Shown: piece by piece, positions 5,221 to 11,240 of the stretch
Position numbering within the stretch: position 1 is the first letter of the stretch
How the letters are laid out: every line of letters begins with the position of its first letter
Assembly (NCBI GenBank): GCA_014189685.1
Contig: DVAB01000001.1
Location: forward strand, 1 to 11,240
Source: Candidatus Naiadarchaeum limnaeum
GTDB taxonomy: Archaea > Undinarchaeota > Undinarchaeia > Undinarchaeales > Naiadarchaeaceae
Length of the DNA stretch: 11,240 bases
Direction of reading: 5' to 3'
The notes under the pieces: model-generated
Seen by the model: only the letters and a program-made list of their open reading frames with translations
The model's database searches: none
What the model was told of the DNA's origin: nothing
Position numbers and translations under genes: made by a program

Positions 5221-6490
5221 TTTTCAAAACATAAATTTCTCGTTTCACAATTTGGTAATGTTCTCCCTCAACAAGCGGCGCTTTCACCTCAAACCCAATC
5301 TGATTAGCGATTTTTTTAACATCCACTCTTACTTGCCCACGGCCAGTTGTTATTAATGGAGAAATTATTGCGCAAAATTTTTCCGGTTTTAAAATTCTGT
5401 AAATTTCTTTAAGCGCACCTGTGTAAATCGGCCGCAGTTCATTTATGATTTGGTTTGCAAAATCCTGTTTTGGCCGCTGTTTTAAAGTTTTCCCCAAATA
5501 AGGCTCTGTTGCAACAGCATCAACAGAATTATCTGCTAAATTTATTTTGCGCGCATCTCCCTGGTCAATGTCATAGGAAACATTTTTTCTATAACTTTTT
5601 AAAGTCGCTTCCATGTTCGCGGCCGCGAATTTTATTGCGTTTCCATCTAAATCTCGGCCAATAACATGAATATCATTTAAAATTGCCTCTTTCAAAACAA
5701 CTCCGATTCCACAAAACGGATCAAGCAAAATATCTCCTTGTTTCGCGCGTGCCAAATTTATAAGCGTTTTTCCCAGCCGCGTTCGAATTCCAAATTTCCA
5801 ATGTTGCGGCCTGAGCATTTCGTCCCCGCGCTTTTTTTCCCAGTCAATATTATACAAGCCTTCCACAACTCCAAAGTAAGTTTTTTCCTTTCCAATTCCA
5901 ATAACCAATTCTGAATTTTCGCCTGCATAATCGCGCGCAAAACTTTCTGATGGAATTATGAAACTGCTCTCAGAATATTTTGTCATCTGCGGAGTAACAA
6001 TCGAAGGAGTTGGAGCGATTTGCTTTAATTCTGTTTCCAAAAACTCATTTAGTTCTTCCCAATCAGTTTTTTCAATGGCGCTTTTGCTGTAGAAATACAA
6101 ACTTATTCCAATTTCTTTGGGCGCGCCCCGCACCCCTAAATATTTTTTGTCTAAATCGCTTATATCAAATTCAAGCTCAACCGTATTTCTTTTTGCAGCC
6201 TTGATTTTTCGCGCCGCAGCCTTACCTTTTTTCTCGCTTTGCTTTGTGAATGGGCCCAAAAGTTTTCTTGTTTCAATTTCTAAAACAATTTTCGCAATCT
6301 TTATTGTTCCTCCAAGCTCCTCAATCATTTTTTTTGCGTTCAAATTGTGTTCAATCCCATAAACTGCAAAGGGCATCTCTCCCAAAAATTCTCCAATCTC
6401 TTTAAACTCAATGCCTCCGGCTAAAAAATAGCTTTTAATCTCATAAGCCGAAATTTGTGGAAATTTTCCCAAAGCGAATAGATATTTCAT
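5213..6490 (-). CDS. Trm-G10/Trm11-like tRNA (guanine-N2) methyltransferase
   Basis: This is a class I SAM-dependent methyltransferase of 425 residues with an N-terminal region (1-165) in the place of a THUMP-type RNA-binding domain. MLRPQHWKFGIRTRLGKTLINLA (225-247) precedes SAM motif I, LLDPFCGIGVVLKEA (255-269). VIGRDLDGNAIKFAAANM (276-293) follows, then QGDAR (310-314) and the catalytic motif IV, here TEPYLG (328-333) instead of DPPYG. The family methylates N2 of a guanosine in tRNA, typically G10. A GTG 18 bp upstream (6508) extends the frame, but the TATA box at 6514-6524 would start transcription near 6490-6496, past that GTG. ATG 6490 therefore fits a leaderless mRNA. The 3' end is duplicated at 2668-2690. 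It is divergent from the regulator gene, with their TATA boxes about 30 bp apart. Confidence 0.85.
   Translation of the reverse strand: MKYLFALGKFPQISAYEIKSYFLAGGIEFKEIGEFLGEMPFAVYGIEHNLNAKKMIEELGGTIKIAKIVLEIETRKLLGPFTKQSEKKGKAAARKIKAAKRNTVELEFDISDLDKKYLGVRGAPKEIGISLYFYSKSAIEKTDWEELNEFLETELKQIAPTPSIVTPQMTKYSESSFIIPSESFARDYAGENSELVIGIGKEKTYFGVVEGLYNIDWEKKRGDEMLRPQHWKFGIRTRLGKTLINLARAKQGDILLDPFCGIGVVLKEAILNDIHVIGRDLDGNAIKFAAANMEATLKSYRKNVSYDIDQGDARKINLADNSVDAVATEPYLGKTLKQRPKQDFANQIINELRPIYTGALKEIYRILKPEKFCAIISPLITTGRGQVRVDVKKIANQIGFEVKAPLVEGEHYQIVKREIYVLKKI
5214..5236. repeat. 23-bp direct repeat, copy inside the methyltransferase 3' end
   Basis: This copy encodes the last codons (IYVLKKI and stop) of the methyltransferase on the minus strand. 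The identical copy at 2668-2690 lies beyond the surface-protein operon, so 2.5 kb containing exactly two genes is bracketed. Integrative elements often leave such duplicated gene ends as attachment sites, but no integrase is present between the copies. Confidence 0.8.
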
Positions 6491-6513
6491 CTGTTCAATC
6501 TTGTTCACATCCC

Positions 6514-6524
6514 TTTTTATATAT
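6514..6524 (-). promoter_or_regulatory. TATA box for the methyltransferase gene
   Basis: ATATATAAAAA on the minus strand ends 23 bases before ATG 6490, the spacing of a leaderless archaeal mRNA. This decides against the upstream GTG at 6508. Confidence 0.6.
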
Positions 6525-6555
6525 CGTTCATTCTCACTCCCTTTTTATGACAACC

Positions 6556-6563
6556 TTTAAATA
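6556..6563 (+). promoter_or_regulatory. BRE/TATA box for the membrane regulator gene
   Basis: AACC followed by TTTAAATA is a good BRE-TATA pair, 22 bases before ATG 6586. It indicates a leaderless transcript and fixes the start well inside the longer open frame that begins at 6457. Confidence 0.65.
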
Positions 6564-6585
6564 TTTCGCTGCTGTAAAAAACCGC

Positions 6586-7497
6586 ATGAACGCGCGAATC
6601 GGGAGGAGGCTATTAGCTTTAACTTTCTTAGCCTTGTTATTAGCCGCGCCGCAAGCGGTTAAGGCCGCAACAGCAGATTATAATATAGTTGTAAATGACG
6701 CAGGCGATTCTTTAGTTGTTCTAAACATAGTGGGCAGTGGGGAAATTCGCATTCCTTTGCCTTTAGACGTTTCCAATCCCGAAGTTAGGGGGGCGCTTTA
6801 TGTGCCTGCAGAAAATGGAATTGATATTCTAATTGGCCCATCTGGAAAAGCAAGTGTTGCTTATGATACCTCACTTTTAACTGCAAAATCAGGCGGAACA
6901 TGGGTTTTCGATCTCGATTTAGTGAAATGGATGGACAAAAAAGTAACTGTGCTTCTGCCCCCACATGCTGAAATTACTTCCACAACCCCGCGCGGCGCAA
7001 TTGAACAACTTTCGGATAGCAAAAAAGTAACCTGGAATGTGGATCAATATGCTGAAAAAGTTTCTGCCACTTATACTTTGGCCGAGCGCGCTACTTTAAA
7101 ACCAGCTTTGATAAGTCCGATTTTGCTCGGAATTTTAGCAGTTGTGTTCGTTGGAATAATTGCTTTAGCATATGCGCGGCCGGGTTTGCTCCCAAAGCAG
7201 AAAGTAGAAAAGAGAAGATTTATTCAGCGGCCGGCAGTAATTGAAAGAAAATCACTGATAACAAAAGAAAAACAAAATGTTCTAAAAACTTTGACAGAAA
7301 ACGAATTAAAAATTGTAAACAATTTGCTTACAAATTCAGGAAGTATGAAGCGCAACAAGCTGGAGCGGGAAGCCCAGATAGCAAAATCATCCCTTGCTTC
7401 TGCTTTAGCAACTCTTGAGCGCAGAAATGTTGTTCAAATTGATCGGACTTACACTGTTCACACAGTTGAACTATCTGATTGGTTTAGGAAACTCTGA
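6586..7497 (+). CDS. Membrane-anchored winged-helix regulator (COG2512-like)
   Basis: This is a 303-residue protein. Residues 1-27 form a signal peptide or N-terminal anchor (LLALTFLALLLAAPQAVKA). Residues 28-172 are a beta-rich extracytoplasmic domain without cysteines. A TM helix spans 174-196 (ISPILLGILAVVFVGIIALA), and a basic linker follows. Residues 235-303 form a winged helix: LTENELKIVNNLLTNSG, then MKRNKLEREAQIAKSSLASALATLERRNVVQID and a C-terminal wing. This architecture is that of archaeal membrane-associated transcriptional regulators, which are thought to pass an external signal directly to a DNA-binding domain. The frame is open up to 6457, but the added residues are not signal-like and the promoter lies inside them. 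The neighbouring downstream gene encodes a secreted protein and carries a palindrome in its upstream region, so it is a plausible target. Confidence 0.8.
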   Translation: MNARIGRRLLALTFLALLLAAPQAVKAATADYNIVVNDAGDSLVVLNIVGSGEIRIPLPLDVSNPEVRGALYVPAENGIDILIGPSGKASVAYDTSLLTAKSGGTWVFDLDLVKWMDKKVTVLLPPHAEITSTTPRGAIEQLSDSKKVTWNVDQYAEKVSATYTLAERATLKPALISPILLGILAVVFVGIIALAYARPGLLPKQKVEKRRFIQRPAVIERKSLITKEKQNVLKTLTENELKIVNNLLTNSGSMKRNKLEREAQIAKSSLASALATLERRNVVQIDRTYTVHTVELSDWFRKL

Positions 7498-7519
7498 ACA
7501 AGGCTGTTCAAAGCTGTTC
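7496..7519 (+). promoter_or_regulatory. TGTTC/GAACA motif cluster, possible operator
   Basis: GAACA (7496-7500), four bases, then TGTTC (7505-7509) form a perfect 5-bp palindrome. A further TGTTC follows at 7515-7519, exactly 10 bp after the second, one helical turn. The cluster ends about 7 bp before the first TATA-like box of the coiled-coil gene and starts inside the regulator stop codon. Another TGTTC lies at 7455, inside the regulator gene. Confidence 0.4.
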
Positions 7520-7525
7520 TGCTCC

Positions 7526-7556
7526 TAATATAAAAACCGTTCGGAATATAATAAAA
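7526..7556 (+). promoter_or_regulatory. Tandem TATA-like boxes for the coiled-coil gene
   Basis: TAATATAAAAA (7526-7536) and AATATAATAAAA (7545-7556) are both TATA-like. The second would give a start near 7576, almost leaderless for ATG 7580. The first would start near 7557 and include a five-codon ORF (ATG 7566, MEKKE, stop 7581-7583) whose stop overlaps the main ATG. GGAG at 7568-7571 may serve as ribosome site. Confidence 0.45.
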
Positions 7557-7579
7557 CCAGCAAAAATGGAGAAAAAAGA

Positions 7580-8512
7580 ATGAAAGCGAAAAATTTGCTT
7601 GCAATTGCGTTGTTTGCATTAATATTAGTTAGTGCAACTGCAATTACAGCATACGCTGCTCGCGGAGGAAATCCAGGGCCAAACTCAGTATCAGGAAATT
7701 TAGTGGCCGGTGGGAGAGGTTCTGAAAAAGCTATGGAAAAATCCTCTGAAAAAGCTCAAGAAAAGCTTGAGCGCGCAGGGGAGCGCGTAGAGAGAGCTCA
7801 GGAAAGGCTTGCTGGGTTAAAGGAAAGAATAAATGAAAAGTTAGAGGAAAAGAGACAGGAAAGGCTAGCAGCTGCAGAAGAAAATGAATCTAACGAAACT
7901 GAAAATGAAACCGAGGACAATGTAACAAAAATTGCCCCAGGAAGATTGATTTCTCAAGTTCAACAGGCGCGCAGAGAAGTCTGGCAGGAAACAAAGGAAA
8001 TTTTGCGAGAAGCTGGCTATCATGGCCGCGTAAATGAGTTCCAAAGGCTCTTTAATCAATTTACAAAGTCAATGAAGGATGAAATCAGAGCAAAAATCGC
8101 CTCTGGAAATAATACAGACCTGAGCGCAGAAGTTGTTCGAGAAATTGCAAAGCGCGAACTCACAAAACTTAGAGAGGAAGTGCTTGCAAAATTAAACATA
8201 ACTGCTGAAAATGTTACTGACGAGATTGAAAACGCAACTAATGAGACAAATGAAACCGTAAATACTTCAACATTGACACTGATCTCAGCTCAGTTGGCTG
8301 GCGCATCTCCTGAATTCAGGGGAAAACTTTTCATTGCCCTTCAGGACGCAACTCCTGAAGAAAAGGCTGAGATAATTGCACAGCTGAATGAGTTTGCAAG
8401 CTCTGTGGGCGGAGAAGTAAAAGAGCTCAGAATCAAAGAGGGCAACGCAGGAAAGATTAGAGACCAGCTCAAAAAGCGCGGGCACAATATCAGGGAAATA
8501 TTAGCAGGCTGA
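7580..8512 (+). CDS. Secreted, glycosylation-rich coiled-coil protein
   Basis: This is a 310-residue protein with a clear signal peptide (1-26, LLAIALFALILVSATAITAYA). A Gly/Asn/Ser stretch is followed by a highly charged helical region (48-105, with patterns such as SEKAQEKLERAGERVERAQE) that should form a coiled coil. Two acidic Asn/Glu/Thr segments (about 105-120 and 205-235) contain clusters of N-x-S/T sequons (NES, NET, NAT, NIT), so glycosylation is likely. The rest (120-200 and 240-310) is predicted mostly helical, with GRVNEFQRLFNQFTKSMKDE the most distinctive stretch. There are no cysteines and no second TM helix, so it is probably released or held by binding. I do not recognise a family. 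It lies directly after the membrane regulator and may be controlled by it. Confidence 0.75.
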   Translation: MKAKNLLAIALFALILVSATAITAYAARGGNPGPNSVSGNLVAGGRGSEKAMEKSSEKAQEKLERAGERVERAQERLAGLKERINEKLEEKRQERLAAAEENESNETENETEDNVTKIAPGRLISQVQQARREVWQETKEILREAGYHGRVNEFQRLFNQFTKSMKDEIRAKIASGNNTDLSAEVVREIAKRELTKLREEVLAKLNITAENVTDEIENATNETNETVNTSTLTLISAQLAGASPEFRGKLFIALQDATPEEKAEIIAQLNEFASSVGGEVKELRIKEGNAGKIRDQLKKRGHNIREILAG

Positions 8513-8514
8513 AA

Positions 8515-8613
8515 ATGGCAACTAAATCCGTGTTGCAGGTAAGAATGCTTGTGCAGATGATAGCGAACAAAAAAGCTCGTCTAAAAATTAATAGGATTTT
8601 CAAGAAGACTTAA
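8515..8613 (+). CDS. Possible 32-residue basic protein
   Basis: An ATG two bases after the preceding stop opens a 32-codon frame, MATKSVLQVRMLVQMIANKK and onward, ending KKT. It is basic (9 Lys/Arg) with a central amphipathic or hydrophobic helix. Its last codons overlap the TATA box of the RNase P RNA gene. There is no clear ribosome site, but tight spacing would allow reinitiation. It is not similar to ribosomal protein eL41 or another small protein that I know. It may be a chance frame. Confidence 0.35.
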   Translation: MATKSVLQVRMLVQMIANKKARLKINRIFKKT

Positions 8614-8617
8614 ATAC
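8610..8617 (+). promoter_or_regulatory. TATA box of the RNase P RNA gene
   Basis: TTAAATAC is centred 25 bp before the predicted RNA 5' end (8639), the exact spacing expected for an archaeal start. It overlaps the stop codon of the 32-residue ORF. Confidence 0.6.
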
Positions 8618-8638
8618 TATCTTTTACATTATATTCTT

Positions 8639-8996
8639 GAGGAGCATCAGGGCGACTAACGCTTGGACTCGTTGATAATAAAATCGAGTTTTCAAGCGAG
8701 GAAAATCCTCCACCCGCAGCTGCTTGCTAGTAATAGCATGCTCGAGAGGGCATATACTGGTAACAGAAACGATACTCTGCGCGGCTATGCGATGATGTTG
8801 AAAGACCGAGATCACGCAGCAGAGATGAAACGGACTAGTGTGAGTGGGTGCAAGCCAAAATACTTGCCAATGACTGCTAAAGAGGCGAGAAGTAGGCGCT
8901 TAGTAAAATGTCGTCACTCTCTGCATAAGAGAGCAACTCGAATGTGAAATAAAATTCGAGTAAGAGAACAAAAGAGGATTTACTCGATGCTCCTCA
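8639..8996 (+). ncRNA. rnpB: RNase P RNA (catalytic RNA of tRNA 5' maturation)
   Basis: The RNA is about 358 nt and is closed by a perfect 10-bp P1 helix, GAGGAGCATC (8639-8648) with GATGCTCCTC (8986-8995). P3 is CGCTTGGACTCG (8660-8671) with CGAGTTTTCAAGCG (8685-8698). The conserved core is recognisable against E. coli M1: GAGGAAAATCC (8698-8708) for GAGGAAAGTCC, GTAACAGAAACGATAC (8760-8775) for GCAACAGAGAGCAAAC, TTGAAAGACCGAGATCACG (about 8800) for the GTGAAAGGGTGCGGTAAGAGC region, GGGTGCAAGCCAAAATA (8847-8863) for GGAGCAAGGCCAAATA, and ACAAAAGAGGATTTA (8968-8982) for ACAGAACCCGGCTTA. P4 pairs 8703-8710 with 8974-8981. The RNA cleaves 5' leaders from pre-tRNAs with protein partners. Several core positions differ from consensus. 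Confidence 0.9.
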
Positions 8997-9021
8997 CTTT
9001 TACTTTTAAGTAACTTTATTA
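8997..9021 (+). terminator. T-rich terminator after RNase P RNA
   Basis: CTTTTACTTTTAAGTAACTT directly follows P1. Oligo-T tracts of this type terminate archaeal transcription. Confidence 0.45.
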
Positions 9022-9084
9022 ATAAGAGCGAATACTATTTCTCCCCAATGCACTTCCTGCAAAAATCTAAAATGAGTGATAAAA

Positions 9085-10845
9085 ATGATACGCCAGCCAA
9101 TAGTTTCTGTACTCGGCCATATAGACCATGGCAAGACAACCCTACTGGACAGAATAAGAGGGAGTGCAATAGCAGCGAAGGAAGCTGGCTACATAACACA
9201 GCATATTGGAGCAACCGAAGTTCCGATTGATGCTGTAAAAAAAGTCTGCGGCGAACTTTTGGAGCGCATGAATATTTCTCTCACAATTCCTGGTCTGCTT
9301 TTTATTGATACTCCTGGCCACGCGGCTTTTATAAATCTGCGAAAGCGCGGCGGCTCAATTGCGGATATTGCCATTTTAGTTGTTGATGCAAATGAAGGAT
9401 TCAATGTTCAAACTTACGAGTCCTTGAACATTCTAAAAACATACAAAACTCCTTTTGTAGTTGCAGCGAACAAAATTGATTTAGTCCCTGGCTGGCGGCC
9501 AAATAAAAATGAATGTTTTTCCGATTCTTTTGCGAAACAAAAGGATGATGTTCAGCAAACTCTTGATTTGAAAATTTATCAGATTGTTGAAACACTTTAT
9601 AAAAACGGATTTAATTCAGAACGCTACGATCGTGTTAGAGATTTTACAAATCAGATTGCTGTAATTCCAGTGAGCGCAAAAACAGGCGAAGGCGTTCAAG
9701 AACTTTTATCTGTTTTATCAGGATTAGCACAGAAATTTTTGGAGAAACAACTGAAAACAGATGTTAAAGGCACTGGAAAGGGTTCAATTCTGGAAGTGAA
9801 AAAAACAGAAGGGCTTGGAATAACGCTTGATGTAATTCTTTACGATGGCACAATTAGGAAAGGGGATATAATTGTTGTCGGAAGCGCAGAAGAGCCAATA
9901 GTTACAAATGTAAAAGCTCTTCTGAAACCTTTGCCCCTAGAAGAAATAAGAGTTGGGAACAGATTTGAAAATGTAGATGAAGTCTACGCTGCTGCAGGAA
10001 TAAAAATTGCTGCGCCGAATTTAGAAAATGCACTTTCAGGCGCGCCTGTTTATGTTGCGCAGGAGGAATCTGAAATTGGATTATTGAAATCTCAAATAAA
10101 AGCAGAAATTGAGGAAGTTCAAATCAAAACAGAGAAAAAAGGGGTAATTGTTCGCGCAGATACTTTGGGAAGTTTAGAGGCTTTAGTAAAAATGCTTGAG
10201 GATGAAAAAATTACTGTTCGCCGCGCGAGCTTTGGAACTTTATCCCATGCTGATATAAGGGAAGTTGAAGTAGTTAAAAAAGAAAACCCAGTTTATGCCG
10301 CGATTTTCGCGTTTAACATAAAAATTCCAGATGAAATAAAAAAAGAAGCAGAGGATTTTGGAATAAAAATTTTTGCAGGCGAAGTTGTTTATACTTTAAT
10401 TGAGGATTACAGGAATTGGATTAGAGAGGAGGCTGCGCTCTCAAAGGAGGAATTGTTTAAGCGCGTTTCCTTGCCGGCAAAAATTCGAATTAAACCCGGC
10501 TATGTTTTCAGGCAATCTAAACCAGCGATTTGCGGAGTTGAAGTTTTAGTTGGAACAATTAAGCCGCGCGCAATTTTGATAAATGAAAAAGGAGAGGAAA
10601 TCGGAGAGGTAAAAGAAGTTCAGAGGGAAGGCAAACCAATCAGCGAGGCAAAAGGCGGAGAGGATGTTGCGCTTTCAATTCAAGGAGCAATTATTGGACG
10701 AAATGTGAATGAGGGTGATTATCTTTTTACAAGAGTTTCAATTCGCGATGCGCAGCTTTTGAAAACAAAACTTGCTGAGCTTATGAGCGGTGAAGAATTG
10801 GAGCTTTTGCGTGAGATTGAAAAAATTTCGAAGGCTAAAGCTTAA
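9085..10845 (+). CDS. infB: Translation initiation factor aIF5B (IF2-type GTPase)
   Basis: This is a 586-residue GTPase that promotes subunit joining and initiator-tRNA placement on the ribosome. All G motifs are present: GHIDHGKT (11-18), switch I TQHIGATE (38-45), DTPGH (75-79), NKID (129-132) and SAK (197-199). The insertion between G4 and G5 (PGWRPNK, about 135-185) is typical of aIF5B/eIF5B. Domains II (about 230-330), III (about 345-440) and IV (about 460-586) complete the chalice-shaped protein, without the long N-terminal extension of eukaryotes. A GTG at 9076 would add three residues, but GAGTGAT (9074-9080) fits a Shine-Dalgarno site for ATG 9085. No TATA box is at leaderless distance, so a leader or read-through from upstream is likely. 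No intein is present. Confidence 0.95.
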   Translation: MIRQPIVSVLGHIDHGKTTLLDRIRGSAIAAKEAGYITQHIGATEVPIDAVKKVCGELLERMNISLTIPGLLFIDTPGHAAFINLRKRGGSIADIAILVVDANEGFNVQTYESLNILKTYKTPFVVAANKIDLVPGWRPNKNECFSDSFAKQKDDVQQTLDLKIYQIVETLYKNGFNSERYDRVRDFTNQIAVIPVSAKTGEGVQELLSVLSGLAQKFLEKQLKTDVKGTGKGSILEVKKTEGLGITLDVILYDGTIRKGDIIVVGSAEEPIVTNVKALLKPLPLEEIRVGNRFENVDEVYAAAGIKIAAPNLENALSGAPVYVAQEESEIGLLKSQIKAEIEEVQIKTEKKGVIVRADTLGSLEALVKMLEDEKITVRRASFGTLSHADIREVEVVKKENPVYAAIFAFNIKIPDEIKKEAEDFGIKIFAGEVVYTLIEDYRNWIREEAALSKEELFKRVSLPAKIRIKPGYVFRQSKPAICGVEVLVGTIKPRAILINEKGEEIGEVKEVQREGKPISEAKGGEDVALSIQGAIIGRNVNEGDYLFTRVSIRDAQLLKTKLAELMSGEELELLREIEKISKAKA

Positions 10846-10848
10846 ATA
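10842..10848 (+). promoter_or_regulatory. TATA box for the eS6 gene
   Basis: TTAAATA overlaps the aIF5B stop codon and ends 24 bases before ATG 10873. Its position predicts a separate leaderless transcript for eS6 even though the genes are adjacent. Confidence 0.55.
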
Positions 10849-10872
10849 GTGTTTCAAATATCATTCTAAGCC

Positions 10873-11240
10873 ATGGCATTTAAATTAGTTATCTCAGATC
10901 CAAAATCCGGAAAAAGTTTTCAGAAGGAATTCGAGCAAACAGGAATTTTAGTAGGCAAAAAAATCGGAGAAACTTTGAGCGGTGAGGCTTTTGGTTTATC
11001 TGGATATGAATTGCAAATAACAGGCGGCTCTGATAAAATCGGGGTTCCAATGCGAAAAGATGTTGAGGGTGCTGCAAGCAGAAGATTGCTTTTAACAAAA
11101 GGGGTTGGTTACAGAGCGAAATTTAAAATAAAAAAAGATGGCAAGGTTTGGTACGATGCAGAGCCTGCTGGCGCACGAAAAAAGAAAAGACAGCGCGGAA
11201 ACACAATCGGGCCTGGGATGATTCACGTTAAGTTAATAGT
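10873..11240 (+). CDS. rps6e: Ribosomal protein eS6, 5' part (cut by the window end)
   Basis: The first 122 codons of a small-subunit ribosomal protein found in archaea and eukaryotes are present; there is no stop before the window ends. Diagnostic stretches are MAFKLVISDPKSGKSFQ (1-17), GLSGYELQITGGSDKIGVPMR (41-61) and KKKRQRGNTI (103-112), which match the eS6 core including the RGN-type motif. The position after aIF5B is common in archaea. Start ATG 10873 agrees with the TATA box spacing. The missing part is probably short, since archaeal eS6 is about 125-130 residues. Confidence 0.93.
   Translation, partial: MAFKLVISDPKSGKSFQKEFEQTGILVGKKIGETLSGEAFGLSGYELQITGGSDKIGVPMRKDVEGAASRRLLLTKGVGYRAKFKIKKDGKVWYDAEPAGARKKKRQRGNTIGPGMIHVKLI

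Noticed and set aside
6491-6508. GTG start for the methyltransferase at 6508
   Set aside because: The only TATA box is too close for this GTG to be in the transcript; ATG 6490 fits.
6457-6585. 43-residue upstream extension of the membrane regulator
   Set aside because: The extension covers the divergent promoter region and the methyltransferase start; the signal peptide and TATA box point to ATG 6586.
8663-8947. 94-codon frame on the plus strand and 63-codon frame on the minus strand
   Set aside because: Both fall inside the RNase P RNA, whose P1, P3 and P4 helices and conserved core explain the region.
9048-9230. 60-codon plus-strand frame ahead of aIF5B
   Set aside because: It runs out of frame into the conserved aIF5B GTPase region and shows no protein-like features.

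Overview
The window looks like a piece of an archaeal chromosome, most likely from a small-genome DPANN lineage (Woesearchaeota/Pacearchaeota-like). The evidence is archaeal-type 23S rRNA, an RNase P RNA gene, aIF5B followed by ribosomal protein eS6, TATA boxes about 25 bp ahead of start codons or RNA 5' ends (so largely leaderless mRNAs), and secreted proteins rich in N-glycosylation sequons. The lineage is my inference; no database was consulted.

Layout. (1) 1-1014: the 3' part of a 23S rRNA gene. The first 23 bases do not match the conserved sequence expected there and look like the 3' end of an intron at the classic archaeal position 1931/1932. A second insertion of about 39 nt sits in the loop of helix 91 (620-658). 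No 5S rRNA or tRNA follows. (2) 1015-1211: rRNA trailer with three copies of one arm sequence (two direct, one inverted) that allow mutually exclusive hairpins, plus T-rich terminator tracts. (3) 1251-2099: a compact, basic nuclease-like island: an HNH protein with a strong Shine-Dalgarno site, a 25-residue micro-ORF coupled to it, and a small PD-(D/E)XK-type protein. (4) 2166-2660: a hotdog-fold (PaaI-like) thioesterase. (5) 2692-5183, minus strand: a two-gene operon for a secreted parallel beta-helix surface protein and a two-TM companion. It is bracketed by a perfect 23-bp direct repeat that reproduces the 3' end of the neighbouring methyltransferase gene, so it resembles an inserted cassette. 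(6) 5213-6490, minus: a Trm-G10-like tRNA methyltransferase, divergent from (7) 6586-7497: a membrane-anchored winged-helix regulator, followed by (8) 7580-8512: a secreted coiled-coil protein whose upstream region carries TGTTC/GAACA motifs. (9) 8515-8613: a possible 32-residue ORF. (10) 8639-8996: RNase P RNA with a promoter spaced correctly for its 5' end. (11) 9085-10845: aIF5B. (12) 10873-end: eS6, cut by the window edge.

Functionally, much of the window serves translation and RNA maturation (23S rRNA, tRNA methylation, RNase P, initiation factor, ribosomal protein). Between these housekeeping loci lie two accessory pieces: the nuclease island next to the rRNA and the surface-protein cassette. 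The regulator plus coiled-coil protein may form an envelope-sensing unit. The most interesting signals are the two probable insertions in 23S rRNA, the repeat-bracketed surface cassette, and departures from consensus in the RNase P P4 core.
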